Source of the DNA: Chamaecrista fasciculata
Lineage: Eukaryota; Streptophyta; Magnoliopsida; Fabales; Fabaceae
Direction of reading: 5' to 3'
Length of the DNA stretch: 64,000 nt
Assembly (NCBI GenBank): GCA_003254925.1
Contig: QANZ01032149.1
Coordinates: 124,001-188,000, forward strand
Position numbers and translations under genes: made by a program. The notes under the pieces were generated by a model, which made no database searches, had not been told where the DNA came from, and saw nothing but the letters and a program-made list of their open reading frames with translations. Numbering within the stretch: the stretch's first letter is position 1; every line of letters begins with the position of its first letter. Below are positions 22,465-34,690 of the stretch, piece after piece.

Positions 22465-25300
22465 ATCAGATCAGTACCAAAATGCTCTGTTGACACCTTT
22501 TTGATTTTGCACATCCTCTTTAATAGATAAGTATTTCAAATTCATGTGTCTCGCACCCTTAGAATACCTATCATTATTGGAGAACAAAATAGCTGGGGAA
22601 CTATCACAATAAGGTCTTAACGGTCTAGCTATAATGTCGACAATACTTAGACCAAAGACAAAGTTCTGTAACCACAATTCATGAACAGTGGTCTCAAAGC
22701 ATGCCACAAATTCATCTTATATAGTGAGAATATCAATAACAATCTACTTTAATTTCCACTTTTCCATTATATGGCTCTTTCCACCCAACAAAAACATATG
22801 ACAAATGTAGATTTTCTTGAATCTACATAACCACCATAATCTGAATTCAATTAGCCTACCACCTCAAGATGGTCTGACTTTCTATATGTGAGTAAATAGT
22901 CCTTAATGCCTTGTAAATATCTTAGAATTTTCTTTGCAACTTTCCAACGGTCTATTATGGGATTAATTTAATATTGACCTAACATTTCATCAGCAAAACT
23001 GAAAATTGGCCAAATCAAGTACATGTTTGAATATACATTAAACTCCCACTATCAATGCATATGGAATAGACTCTATTACTTTTCGTTCCAAATCATTTTT
23101 TAGGACATTGTCTTTCACTAAATATGTCCCCTTTCTGAATTGGAACTATCCCTGCGAAACAATTTTCCATCCCGAATCTCTCTAATACTTTGTTAATGTA
23201 TCCTTTCTGAGACAATCCTAACATTCCTTATGATCTGTCACGGAATATTTCTATTCCTATCACATATGATGCCTCACCCATATCTTTCATTTCAAAATTG
23301 TTAGCGAGAAATTTATTTACATCATGTAACAAGCCAACATCATTAGCAGCAAGAAGAATATCATCAACATATAGGACCAATATAATAAACTTGTTCCCAC
23401 TGACCTTCATGTATATACACCGATCAACAGTGTTTTCTACATAACCATATGACACAATGGTATTGTTGAACTTTAAATACCATTGTCGGGAAGCTTGTTT
23501 TAGTCCATATATTGACTTATTTAATTTACACACTAATCTTTCATTACTTGTGGTCACAAAATCTTCTGGTTGGTCCATATAAACTTCCTCTTCTAAGTCA
23601 CCATTAAGAAAGGCGGTCTTTACATCCATTAGGTGAAGCTCTAGATCATAATGAGCCACCAAAGCCATAAATATTCTTAAAGAATCTTTCTTCGAAACTG
23701 GAGAATAGGTTTCTTTTATAGTCAATGTCATCCTTTTGAGTAAAACCTTTGGCAACAATTCTAGCCTTATACCTTTCAATGTTTCCCTTAGAGTCTCGTT
23801 TGGTCTTGAAGACCCATTTACAACTCACTTGTTTTGAACTTTCAGGCAACAGAACTAAATCCCAGACTTTGTTGTCATCCATTGATTTTTAACTCTTCTT
23901 TTATAGCATTGAACCACTTTTTCAGAATTTCTACATTCCATGCCTTCTTTGAATAAGATTGGATCTTCATCAATACTTAAGTCACATTCAAGCTCAAGTG
24001 AGTAAACAATATAATCACTTGAAATAGCTGGTCTTTTCTCCCTTGTAAACCTTCGTACTGCTATTTCTTGTGGTATCTCTTTCACATTTACCACTTGTTC
24101 ATTTGTGACTTGTTCATTTATAGTCAACTCCTCATTGATATGATCATCTAGTGGATTTGGACCATAATATGTTGTTTTATCATGTTGTTAGACCGTGATA
24201 CAACAAGTGGAACAACAACGGGAGGTGAAACACTAGGTTCTTGTGACAGTGTTTCTCTTTTAGATTCTTTAATGTCCACCTTACGTGGATCACTACTCCC
24301 ACTAGAGTGACCATTTTCAATGAATCGAGCACTGCCAGACTCAACTATTCTTGTATTATGGTTAGGATAATAAATCTGTACCCTTTGACTTTTCAGGATA
24401 ACCAATGAAATAACCACTAGTGGTTCTTTCATCAAGCTTATTTTCATGCGGATTATAAATCCTTACTTTTACTAGACAACCCCAAACATTAAGAATCCTT
24501 CCTGTCCACAGTTCATAAAGAGTCTTAGGAACTGTCTTACTAGGAACCCTAGGTATACAATAGTCTTTAATGCATACATCCATAAAAATAAAGGTACAAT
24601 ACTGTGATTTAACTTACTCCTAACCATTTCCATAAGAGTAAGATTTCGCCTTTCCACTACACCATTTCATTGAGGTGTATCATGCATTGTGTATTGAGCA
24701 CATGTGCCACGACTTTGAAGAAACTTTGCAAATGAACCTGAACACTGTCCACTTTTATTAAAATTTCCATAATATTCACCACCCTTATAAGATCTCACAA
24801 CTTTCATTTTTCTATTTAACCGCCTTTTTACCTCATTTATGAACACCTCTAGGACATTCACAAATTGAGACTTTTCATGCAGTAAATATAAATAACAATA
24901 CCATGAGTAATCATCGATAAAGGTAATGAAATGCTTTTCACCATTCCAAGATGAAGAATAAAAAGGATCACAAATATTAGTGTGTATCAATTCAAGAAGT
25001 TTACTCCTTATGGAAGAATTCCTTAATGTGTGTCTAGTTTGCTTACCTTTAATGCAATTTATACACACGTTCCAGTCAACAAAATCCAATTGAGGTAAGA
25101 TTTCACTTTTCACTAACCTCAAAATCATTTCTTTTGATATATGACCTAACCTTTGATGCCATAAGAAAACAGAACATTCATTATGTGTTAACTATATTAT
25201 GTTCAACATGAAATAGGGATTCAACAAAATTAACATCAAAATTAAAACAATACAAGTTGTCAATTAAAATACCTGAACCATAAAAGGCATTACCTTTATA
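22465..25300 (-). pseudogene. copia-2 pol remnant: integrase, RT, RNase H
   Basis: In order: integrase core at 24667-25128 with CINCIKGKQTR and FIDDYSWYCYLYLL, where the second catalytic Asp appears as Tyr in RSYKGGEYYG; a stop and frameshifts at 24350-24660; RT in two frames, CKWVFKTKRDSKGNIERYKA (about 23800) and a 183-codon frame 23228-23779 with MDVKTAFLNGDLEEEVYM, the catalytic LYVDDILLA and NNFEMKDMGEASYVIG; then RNase H at 22471-22707 with KGARHMNLKY. RT copies the RNA and RNase H removes the template. Too many breaks for function. Confidence 0.87.
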
Positions 25301-25420
25301 CAACCAAAAAGTATTGTTTCCAATCTCAGCATTAAAACTTACATTGTTGCTTTATCCCTTTTCTTGTCTTTCCTTTCATATTTTAACTTGCTATTATTAG
25401 CATCTTTATGGAATGTGAGA

Positions 25421-26055
25421 TTAACATAATGCTCCTTCAAATTTCTTTAATCTCCCTTCCTCTTGAATCAATATGACCTTAATTTCTTGAAAGTTCCATT
25501 TTTCTTTAAAGGTGTTGTAATTTACTTGGAACTTATCAAATTCAAGAGGGAGGGAGTTAATAATAAATTGTACTAAGAAGAAATTACTCACTTCCATACC
25601 CATTAATCTCAGCTTTGCTGCCAAGTTTACCATACTTGTCACATAATCATGAATCGGCTATAACCAACAAAATTTCTTGGTCGTTAGCTCATTCATCAAG
25701 TTAGAAACAATGGACTTGTCAATTATGTCCAAATGGGAGTGTTCTTTAATTTTCAACATGAACTCCTTTGCATTATCCATTTTAGGCATTGATGAATTAA
25801 CATTTTATGTCATCATCATTTCCATCAAGTTCAACCTTAACCTATTAGACCGCTTCCAAACCCCATAAAGAGACTTGTCAGCTTTAGTACTGGTTTCATT
25901 AATGGTTGTAGGTTTTTATCACAAACTAATGCAAGGTCTAAATCCATAACACCTAGTTGAAACTGGATCTTTTCAAACCAATTTGCATAGTTCAATCCAT
26001 CCAACTTGACCAATACATTGCCCATACCGAACAAATTAATGGAAATTGCAAACAT
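25421..26055 (-). pseudogene. copia-2 gag remnant
   Basis: The minus-strand start at 26055 gives LDGLNYANWFEKIQFQLG, the N-terminal Gag pattern of one plant copia group. A second frame (25421-25642) has FIINSLPLEFDKFQVNYN, the familiar Gag core. The two are separated by a frameshift. The zinc knuckle and protease that should follow are not visible, so about 25300-25420 marks a deletion. Confidence 0.8.
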
Positions 26056-26280
26056 TATACAAACTCACACTTTAATGCTTTAAGAAAATATAAATGGATA
26101 TTCAGATAAGCAATAAACTTTAATTATGTAAGTAAGTTCACATTTGGGTAATACTTGAATACATAGCCTTAACCAATATTGATGCAAACAGATCATACTT
26201 TAATGGATTATCAAAAATACTATAGTTAACATGCATGTTATCTTTGGATATACAAACATATTCACCAAATATATTAATAA

Positions 26281-27594
26281 GGGTAAAATACAGGAAAGGT
26301 ACATGTGGTTTGGCCTAATCTCACTTTTATGACGTGTGGTTTCAAAAGTTGCATATTAGGTACCTGTGTGTTTCGCCGTTAAACAAAAGCAGTACTTGTG
26401 TAATTTTTCGTTAAATTTGAAAAAAAAAAGCATGTGAGAGTCATGTGCGCAGCTCTTTGACGTTTTAAACCATTTGAAACCAATAAGCCTTCATTTCCAT
26501 CCATTTTCTTCACCTTCATCCATTCTCTTCATCTGTGCAGCTTCAAGTCTAAAATCCCCAACTCTTTGGTCTTTATTTTATCCATTTTCTTGGACGACTT
26601 CATGGCAACTGCTGCACATTCATCTTCAACTTCATCATCTTCATTTCGTGGTCGCAGGATTCGTTGTGGCTGTGGTGAGTATGTAGTCATGCGTTCATCT
26701 TGGAAACCTTGCTCTTTTGGAAGGCGATTTTGGACTTGCCCGAAGTATCAGGTGTGTAGAAAATTGTTATTTGGTAGTTTGTTTATTTCTAGTTAAGTTA
26801 ATGGTTTGTTCCATTTCATGCTTTGCAGCCTTATCAATGTGGTTTTTTTGATTGGATTGATGAACCAACATGCCCACGCGGCCGTGAATTTGGACAAAAT
26901 GTTCAAGAAAAAATTTCCAAGCTTGAAGGTGAAATCAAGGAGTTGAAAACAAATGAAAGCATGATGAAGACAAATAAGAGACAAAAAAATTTAGTGCAGA
27001 TGTTGTTAGGATCTTGGGTGTTTTTTCTGTTGATTACTCTCTTTGTACTTTGGGGAGCAAAGTTTGGAAGAAATGACAATTATTTGCCTTATTAGCAAAT
27101 TAATGTATCTGCAATTAGATTATGTGTTTGGTTATGTTTATGGAAGTTTGTAAGAAATGACAATTATTTGCCTTACCTTTATTAATGGAAATTTGGTTAT
27201 GTTTTTCAATCTTATTCTTGAATCTTGTTAAGTTTAAACATCCAAACATCTATAAAATGTCATGAGTAATCATCCAAATATATTTAAGATTGATTGTCAA
27301 TAGTCATAAACAACATAAGTACAATAACATCCATGAGTAACACAAGTAAACAAAATACAATCAAAATATGAAGTTAATCTGTAGTTCAAGCTTCAGCAAA
27401 ACCACAGGTACCTAATATGCAACTTTTGAAACCACAAGTACTGCTTTTTCCGTCAAAAATTTAACGGAAAATTACACAAATATTGCTTCTGTTTAACGGC
27501 GAAACTCACAGGTACCTAATGTGCAACTTTTGAAACTACACGTCATAAAAGTGAAATTAGGCCAAACCACAGGTACCTTTCCTGAATTTTACCC
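26281..27594. mobile_element. MULE-type element with long TIRs carrying a GRF zinc-finger gene
   Basis: Ends GGGTAAAATACAGGAAAGG and, inverted, CCTTTCCTGAATTTTACCC. TIRs are about 138 bp and roughly 90% alike by eye (26281-26418 and 27457-27594). A perfect 9-bp duplication, TATTAATAA, flanks it (26272-26280 and 27595-27603), the length typical of Mutator-like elements. It contains one gene (26602-27095) and no transposase, so it fits a Pack-MULE or a cargo-bearing non-autonomous element. A second, partial copy of inner TIR sequence lies at about 27405-27445. It is inserted in the copia-2 leader and is therefore younger than that insertion. Confidence 0.9.
26602..27095 (+). CDS. GRF-type zinc-finger protein with coiled coil and C-terminal membrane anchor
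   Basis: Exon 1 is 26602-26751 and exon 2 is 26829-27095, with a 77-bp intron (GTGTGT...TTTGCAG, phase 0); 138 residues. A Ser-rich start is followed by a GRF zinc finger: RCGCGEY (Cys22, Cys24), GRRFWTCPKY (Cys46) and QCGFFDWID (Cys54), the four metal ligands and the GRRFW core all intact. Residues about 78-107 form a charged coiled coil (KISKLEGEIKELK), and about 108-130 a hydrophobic segment (MLLGSWVFFLLITLFVLW) near the C-terminus, consistent with a tail anchor. GRF fingers in other proteins bind single-stranded nucleic acid; small plant proteins of this layout are numerous and uncharacterised. Lying inside TIRs, it may be element cargo kept for its own effect, or a captured host gene. 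The open, properly spliced frame argues for recent capture or selection. The ATG at 26566 would add 12 hydrophobic residues; I prefer 26602. Confidence 0.82.
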
Positions 27595-28442
27595 TATTAA
27601 TAAATCCCTTTAGTGTCAATAATTATAAGCAATGATCCACCTTTGGGTGATCTCCTAGCATTACAATTTATGATCTCAATTGTTTAATATAACTTTTCAT
27701 ATATTTAATTTCATTACATCTTCAAGAACAATTGACATACATAATTAAATATTTAAATACTTTTTAAACTAGGCCACTTTGGTGACTAACAATTTTCCTT
27801 TTCATTTAAATATTCAATATATGTAAACTTTACTTGAGATACTAAATCTCCAATTTCATTTGTATAACTTTACACTTGAAAAATTATTTCAGAATTTCAA
27901 CACTTATACAACTTTCATATACATATAAGAGTAACTATTCAAGAACAAATCTATACATGTTTACTTTAATACAATTTCCAATTTTATTTGTTCTTCTTAA
28001 GCCAATCCACCAAATAAGGCATACTCAAACATACATGTATAATAATTAATTTTGTACTCTAAACCCATCATTCATCACGGAACCATCACTTGACATAAAA
28101 ATCAAAGTAAGTCAAAGTATCAATGCATAATTTATTAGCTCATCAATAAAGCATGCGTGGGTCCCACTAACAAGTATGAACTAAATATCAATTCACCCTT
28201 TCAGTCTGCAACTCGCACCGTCTTCACATATATATATATAACGCATAAGCAAAAAAAAATAAAAAGGCATCCAGTATTGCGATAAAAAAGCATCCAGTAT
28301 TGCGATTTTCCTTCATTCGCACAGTACAACATATTTTTATGATTTATATATATGCAGCGACGCACAGCAGAAACAAGTTATCGGTATAAACTTTAATTTT
28401 AGTTTCATATTTGACTTATTCACTATAATCACACAATTTTTC

Positions 28443-28455
28443 AAGATGATGCCAA
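28443..28455 (-). other. Primer binding site of copia-2
   Basis: The minus strand beside the LTR reads TTGGCATCATC, an imperfect match to TGGTATCAGAGC, the usual initiator-Met tRNA site. Confidence 0.6.
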
Positions 28456-28456
28456 T

Positions 28457-28832
28457 TGTAAAATAAATTTTAATACTCAAAATTTAATGCGTAGAAGAGA
28501 TATGTGTACCTTGATCATGTCTTTGAAATCTTGAAAGAGAGTTTCTCCCATCTACCCTTCTTCCTTTCTTGATCTCTAATGGTTGAGAACCCAACTTATT
28601 TTATCCATTCATGCCTTATCTTCTCCTCACAAAAAAATGTGTGGCTCTTGCTTTTTATTTCTGAAGGGATAGGGAAAAGTTTCTAAACCCTACCAGACCT
28701 AAATGCCCTCCAAGCCCAACTACCATCAAATTGGGCTTCTATTAATAGGTCTAGTCTATTAGTTGGGCTTCTATTAATAGGTCTAGTCTATTAGTTACAT
28801 GGGTCACACTTTAAAGATTAAATAATCCAACA
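28457..28832 (-). repeat. copia-2 5' LTR with internal tandem duplication
   Basis: 376 bp partner of the 3' LTR. It is longer because a 32-bp stretch (TTGGGCTTCTATTAATAGGT and following) is duplicated in tandem at about 28733-28796. The 3' LTR has one copy, so the duplication arose after insertion. Confidence 0.88.
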
Positions 28833-28839
28833 TAAGAAA

Positions 28840-30412
28840 AGAAAAAAGAAAAAAAATATATATATGGTACACAAAATTAAATGTACCAATATTGTTATTT
28901 AGTTCAATTAAAGTTGTAGTATGATTAGTTGTAGTTCACTAATCGTTATTTTAACTAATCGTAGTTTAACGTATCGTTGTTTTAAATAGTTGTAGTTTCG
29001 AATATTTGTCGTTGTTTAAAATTTATTTGTTTATAAATAAGTGTAATAATCGACAAGCAATTCAACATTCTCTATTTTAAAAGATATCATAGGTTTCTAG
29101 TTTCGCTCGTGGTTTCCAATTTTGATCATGGCTCTCGATTTTAATCGTGATTTATGATTTTGATCGTGACTTTCGCATTTGATCGTGGCTTATGGTTTTG
29201 ATTGTGATTTCTTGTTTAGATCATGATTTTTAGTTATCCAAACTACATTAAATCAATGTGAACATTGTAATTTAGCTGTGTTGTAAATAATTAAATTTTA
29301 AATCTCAAAAAAATAAAGAAAAAGAAAAGAAAAAAATAAAGATCAAATACAAATTATGAGAAAAATAGAAAGGATCCAAGAAAGAAAAGACGAAAAGAAA
29401 TTTTTTCTCTAAAAAAAAAGTTAAAAAGAGGGGGTCAACGACGTGTCATTTTTCCTTTCGTAGAGTAAACTTTATATAAAGAATCTGTTTATATTGAAAT
29501 CTATTTATATTGGTTTTGACGACATATGGTTTCTGTCTTTCTGATTTCTAGTAGTTTTTGATACTGAAAAATTTATCTTTACTTTAAAAGTATCATTATC
29601 AGCTAATAAACTGGATCATGGGCCTTCACTTCAGCTAATAAACTGGATCATGGCCTTCACTTCCTCTACTATGAAAAAAAATTATTTGTTTGGAAGATCA
29701 AAGTTGGTGTTCTCAAATTTCTTTTTAATGTATGTTATCTCCATTTACATATTATATATATAGAAAAAATATAATATTTTATTATTTTAATTTTTATTAA
29801 ATTATTATTTATTAATTAATCTGTTAATTTGACCGAAGAATAAATCATTGATGATTACAATAATTCAGAGACTGAATTGTATATTTTATTTTATTACTCA
29901 TGAGCTAGAAAATTGCAATTATTAATGATTGGGTTTGTATTTCAAACTCTTTCGATGAAAAAAAAATAAATTGAAGAACCAAAATGTTAATAACATAAAA
30001 ATTGAAGGACCGAAAATTGTAATCATCAATATGATTGTTAATACTAAAAAAATACTATCAATATAACCGAAAAATATATGAAGGATTACCAAAATATATA
30101 AAAAAATCGTATATTTTGATTGGTCAAAAATAGTATAGATATATATATATATAAATTGGTCCTAAATATTTTATTTATCTTATATATATATAGTATGGAT
30201 ATTACATTATATGGTTGGTCAAAAATAGTGAATTAAAAAATAGTGAATATCTATATATATATAGTATAGTGAAGATTGTATGGACTATTTGGGATATCTA
30301 TACTACATATAAAAAATACTATATTATATGGCTCAATACCAACCATAAAGGGGTATTTGGGATGTGGTAATATCTATACTATATATATATATATCTATAC
30401 TACATTATATAT
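28840..30412. other. No gene; simple and degenerate repeats
   Basis: 29095-29235 is a degenerate run of TTTTGATCGTGGCTT-like words of about 25 bp. At 29597-29663 a 34-bp unit (CTTCAGCTAATAAACTGGAT...) is tandemly duplicated. At 30110-30412 are TA-rich tracts and several Helitron-like 5' starts (TCTATACTATAT...ATATGG) but no second 3' hairpin. Confidence 0.55.
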
Positions 30413-30413
30413 A

Positions 30414-30692
30414 TCTATACTATATTATATGGTTGGTAAAAAATAGTGAATTAAAAAATTAAAAAAGAAAAAAGAAATCTCTCCCCACTCACTCTCCCAT
30501 ATGAGGTAATTTCAAATTGGTCCTAAATATTTTATTTATCTTAGATGAGTCTTACATATTTGTATAATTTCTCAAATTGGTCCCAAACTTACTCTTTTAT
30601 CAATATAAAAATTTAATATAATCTTCAACTTTAAATCAATTCAAATATTACATGCATATTGGCGTGCCCGTTAGGGCACGCCAAGCCCCTAG
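30414..30692 (+). mobile_element. Small non-autonomous Helitron
   Basis: Starts TCTATACTATATTATATGG just after an A and ends CTAG just before a T, the A|T insertion rule of Helitrons. The 3' hairpin GGCGTGCCCGTTAGGGCACGCC (30661-30682) sits 6 bases before CTAG. No coding content. The 5' border could also be one of the similar TCTATAC starts slightly upstream. Confidence 0.8.
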
Positions 30693-30699
30693 TATATAT

Positions 30700-31210
30700 A
30701 TATTCATTCAATAAAAGTCAGACAATAAAACTGCGATTACAGATAATAATACAAACACCAACATGAAATCAGACAAATTTGTGTGGTTGTATGGCACTTG
30801 CATTGTGTGAAGAACTTTACCACACTAAACTGTAGGGTCAATTGGATGTGATATGTAAGGTCTTGACCTTTTTGCAATTTTGTTCGTTTCTATATATATT
30901 ATTCAATTTTGATTACTTGGACATACACCAATAATATTCTTGGTATATACGGTAACGTTAAGTCTACACTTTTGCAATATTTACTATGATATATGATCAA
31001 GTCAGCAAAAAAGAAAAGAAATTAAAGAGCATAAGTTAAGAAGGCAAGGACTAAAGAACATACTTTGATGGTGGGCATCAAATGGGGAATATAGAGTTTG
31101 GAAGAAGAAAAATGATTAGAGGTAATAATTGCTTATTTATAGATGATCGATGAAAGAGGTGGCTAATCGCTTGTTTAGGACCTTAATAAGCTATCTCATC
31201 ACTAATTTTT
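30700..31210. other. No gene seen
   Basis: AT-rich DNA, no recognisable frame or repeat. Confidence 0.4.
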
Positions 31211-31213
31211 TCT

Positions 31214-31560
31214 TTTAAGAAAATCTATTATTTGGTCCCTAAATTTATACCGATTTAACATATCAGTTCCCAAATAATCAAAATATAATATGTAGTCTCT
31301 GAATTATTATAATTATCAATGATTTAGTCCTTGTATACCGAAAATAAAAAATCAGTACAAATCTAGGGACAAAAAAGTATTAATTTTAATTAAATTCAAG
31401 GGTTAAAATGTTTTAAATCAATTTAAATTTGAGGACCAAATTGTTACTAAGGACCAAATAGTTGATAATTGAAATATTTTAAGGACTAAATCATGTATCT
31501 CGATTATTCAAGAATTGATTAATTGATTCAATGTAAATTTAATGACCAAATAATAATTTT
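31214..31560. mobile_element. Foldback element, same family as 7452-7775
   Basis: The left arm ATCTATTATTTGGTCCCTAA is inverted at the right as AATGACCAAATAATAATTT; both arms share GTCTCTGAATTATT-type words. No target duplication was fixed. Confidence 0.55.
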
Positions 31561-31622
31561 TTTCTTTTTTTTAGTTGGTACAAGAAAACAAATAGAAAAA
31601 AGTAAAACATACAATGAGACAA

Positions 31623-32047
31623 GGTCAAAGTACACATTTGGTCTCATAACTTTTGCTCAAGTCTCAATTTGGTCCCATAACTTTTTCTTGTTGCACTTTT
31701 GGTCTCGTATCTTTTGCTTAGATTGCAGATTTGGTCACGTATCACTTTTGGTCAGGTTGTAAAATTGATCTTATATTTTTGCAAAAATTTTCACCGTCAG
31801 TCTCACCTGACCTAAAAATATGAGACCAATTCTGTACCTGACTCAAGATATAAGACCAATTATGCAACTTGACCAAAAGATATGAGACTAATTTTGCAAC
31901 CTGGCCAAAAGATACGAGACCAAAAGTACAACACAGGACCAAATCTGCAATCTAAGAAAAATATGAGACAAAAAATTCAACAAAAAAAATTCTAAAACCA
32001 AATTGAGACCTAAGCAAAAGTTATAGAATAAAAAGTACATTTTAGCC
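31623..32047. mobile_element. MULE-type foldback MITE, perfect 9-bp TSD
   Basis: Starts GGTCAAAGTACACATTTGG and ends inverted (AAAAAGTACATTTTAGCC), flanked by ATGAGACAA at 31614-31622 and 32048-32056. Each arm contains several TTTGGTCTCGTATCTTTTGC-like units. It belongs with 1970-2373 and 7807-8166. Confidence 0.88.
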
Positions 32048-32204
32048 ATGAGACAATCATCCGGGAGAGTTTAACACCATCGAAGAAATTAATCGTGCAC
32101 AAGCCAAGTAACCAAGAAAAATAGGATTAGGGAACGGAATAACAAGAGTAAACTTTTAATTCAGTCAATGAAAGATCACTAAACTCGATCTTAAAAAAAA
32201 AAAG

Positions 32205-32660
32205 GTAAAAATACTAATTTCGTCTCCAAACTTTACACCAACTGTCATTTTCGTCCCCAAACTTTTTTTGCTGTCAATTTCATCCCCAATCTTTTTTTGT
32301 TGTCAATCTTGTCCCCAAACTTTTCATCAACTGTCAAATTCGTCCCCGATCTTTCACATTTTCGTCAATTTTATCCTTTGACTAACTTCTTTTAATAAAT
32401 TAACGACAGACTGCATCCTGTTTTTTAATCTAAGTTAGGATTTGAGTTTCTTTTTCTATCAATTTTACATTATATATCGTTAGCCACATAGATTTTGTCG
32501 TCAATATTTGGCTAAAGTAAGAGCAAAGGATAAAATTGACCAAAATGTGAAAGATTAGGAACGAAATTGACAGCAAAATAATATTGGGGACGAAATTGAC
32601 AGCATGTGTAAAGTTTGGGAACGAAATTGACAGCAAAGAAAGATTGGGGACGAATTATGA
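32205..32660. mobile_element. Foldback element of CGTCCCCAAACTTT units
   Basis: The left arm repeats TTCGTCCCCAAACTTT and CAACTGTCAAATT; the right arm repeats the complement (GGGGACGAAATTGACAG). The left end GGTAAAAATACTAATTTCG has no surviving partner, so the right terminus is truncated. The intact relative is 37455-37790. Confidence 0.65.
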
Positions 32661-32669
32661 TTTATTTAT

Positions 32670-33247
32670 ATTTTAAATTTCTTTTTTAAAATAAAACAAT
32701 TAAATATAAAGTAACTAAAAAATGATTATATATAAAAAATATAAATATGATTAAATAATTATATAGAAGATATTAAATTGAATGTAAAATATAAAAATTA
32801 AATAAATAATAGAGTTTAGGGTATTTGAAGATAATATCCGTATCCGTCCAATATCTGAAAAATATTTAATTTTTACTATCCGTATCCTATCCAATATCCG
32901 TCGGATATTAGATAATTTTTTCGAACGGATATGGACGGGTACCTAAATATCTTAAACCATTGCCATCCCTAATTGGGGAGGTGTGGTTTCCAGCCTTAGC
33001 CGCTTAAATACGGCGTTCATGACTGTGAATGCATGGTCAACAATTGATCCAAAAATTACAAAAAAAAATTCAAAAAATTATAAATAGGTTTTGTTTGTTT
33101 CCTGCAGAAGCAAAATCACCACATATATATATATATAGTATCACGTGGAAAAACACATGGTTTATGTCCTTCCACAGGAAGTGTTTCAGAAAAATTTTTA
33201 CAAAATTGTCTTGTCTCTCCTCTCATGCTTCCCATTTTGTTTTTTTT
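32670..33247. other. No gene seen
   Basis: AT-rich, with a degenerate ATCCGTATCC/AATATCCGT repeat at 32830-32940. No frame recognised. Confidence 0.4.
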
Positions 33248-33703
33248 AGAAAATATACTATTTAGTCCTTAAATTGTCAATTATTTGATCACTACATCAA
33301 ATTCTGAGAAAAAAAAATTCAATATAAGTTTAAGGACCAAATAATATTAGTTCAAGCTCAAGGACCAGATGATCACTGGGGACCAAAAAGTTGACATTTA
33401 CAATAAATCAGAGAATGAATCGTATATTTTGATTATTTAAAAGTTAATTAATTGATTCAGTGTAAATTCAGAGACTGAATAATAGATTTTTCTCTTTTTA
33501 TTTTTAAGTGTATGTGCTATAATTAAAGAGAAAGCCAAAACATAATCAAGAAAAAGGAGAGTTGCATTATGTTTTTATCTTTTTGGCCAAAGTGTATTTT
33601 TGATCCCATAACTTTTACTCAGGTCTCAATGTGATCTCATAAATTTTTTTTATTACACTTCTGGTCTCATATATCTTTTGTTCGAGTTGCATATTTGGTC
33701 CAT
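33248..33703. mobile_element. Two decayed foldback fragments
   Basis: 33248-33495 belongs to the family of 31214-31560 (ACTATTTAGTCCTTAAATT and inverted partner). 33590-33703 is one arm of the TCTCAATnTGATCTCATAA family, interrupted by the palindrome that follows. Confidence 0.5.
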
Positions 33704-34132
33704 TGTTGCACTTTTGGTACTATGTGGTTTGACCCTATTTCACTTTGGTACCTTGGGGTTTGAAACTTGACACTTTGGTACCCTGTGGTATTCTTCATTA
33801 ACACTTTGGTACCCTTTGGAGCTATTTTGTAATTTTAACCATAACAAATTTTACAAAAATTACATATTGACCCCAAAAAATTTTCAAAAAATTACAAATA
33901 GGTCCCTAGAAACATATTATCTAGGGACTAAAATGAAAAATTTAAAAAAAAAATTGGGGTCAATATGTAAGTTTTACAAATTTGTTATGGTTAAAATTAC
34001 AAAATAGCTTCAAAGGGTACCAAAGTGTTAATGGAGAATACCACAGGGTACCAAAGTGTCAGGTTTCAAACCACAGGGTACCAAAGTGAAATAGGGTCAA
34101 ACCACAGGGTATCAAAGTGTAATTTACCCAAT
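33704..34132. mobile_element. Large near-perfect palindrome of GGTACC units
   Basis: Arms of about 210 bp meet near 33920. The right terminus reads GTGTAATTTACCC, and the arms contain TGACCCTATTTCACTTTGG and CACTTTGGTACCCTTTG with their complements. It is a foldback of the same style as 4561-4859 and 40091-40500, inserted in an older foldback arm. Confidence 0.75.
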
Positions 34133-34614
34133 AAATATTATAATTTTGTAAGTTCTCATAAAAAAAATGTATAAATTTTTAATTGTTTATTATATAAATA
34201 TATCGTGTTATGTAATTTTAAAATTTTATTGTATCAGTATCATATCCCATATTCCATATCCTTGTCAAATATCTCTGCTTCATATGTTAGACGTGTTCTC
34301 ATCAGCATTTCCATCTTATTTTCTAAAGTAGAGAGAATGTAAGAGTACCCATCATCAATTCATTATTCATTCTTCACATTTGAAAGATAGGTTCCCTTTC
34401 TACTCAAACACTTCTTGAGGGCGGCTTCAATTCATACATAGTTTTTACTTTTTAGCGACACTGACATACCAATGAGGACGCCTACCCCACACAAGGACAC
34501 AAGTGACCGACCATTTTGATTTGAAAGCAACCCAAAATCCCCTACACTCGAAAACGTTGCACCACATGTACCATTCATTACATTCACCGTATCATACATA
34601 CCCTTATAAATCAA

Positions 34615-34621
34615 ACCCTTC
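34615..34621 (+). promoter_or_regulatory. TATA box of the small gene at 34691
   Basis: TATAAAT, 76 bp upstream of the ATG and followed by a CT-rich leader (CATCTCTCTTCTTCTTC) typical of plant 5' UTRs. Confidence 0.55.
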
Positions 34622-34690
34622 CTTGCAATAATTTCACTCACACCCATCTCTCTTCTTCTTCATTTTTCTGCTTTCTTTGGCATTAATTAA

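Larger units (their letters stand above)
21679..28832 (-). mobile_element. Ty1-copia retrotransposon, broken, with nested MULE (copia-2)
   Basis: LTRs 21679-22014 and 28457-28832 end in TG...CA and the whole is flanked by perfect TAAGA duplications (21674-21678 and 28833-28837). It reads on the minus strand: PBS, leader, gag, integrase, RT, RNase H and polypurine tract. The MULE-type element 26281-27594 sits in the leader. All coding regions carry frameshifts or stops, so it is inactive. Confidence 0.93.

Noticed and set aside
28473..28730. Possible duplicated host gene similar to 21690-21960
   Set aside because: These are the two LTRs of copia-2, shown by TG...CA ends, PBS, polypurine tract and TAAGA duplication.
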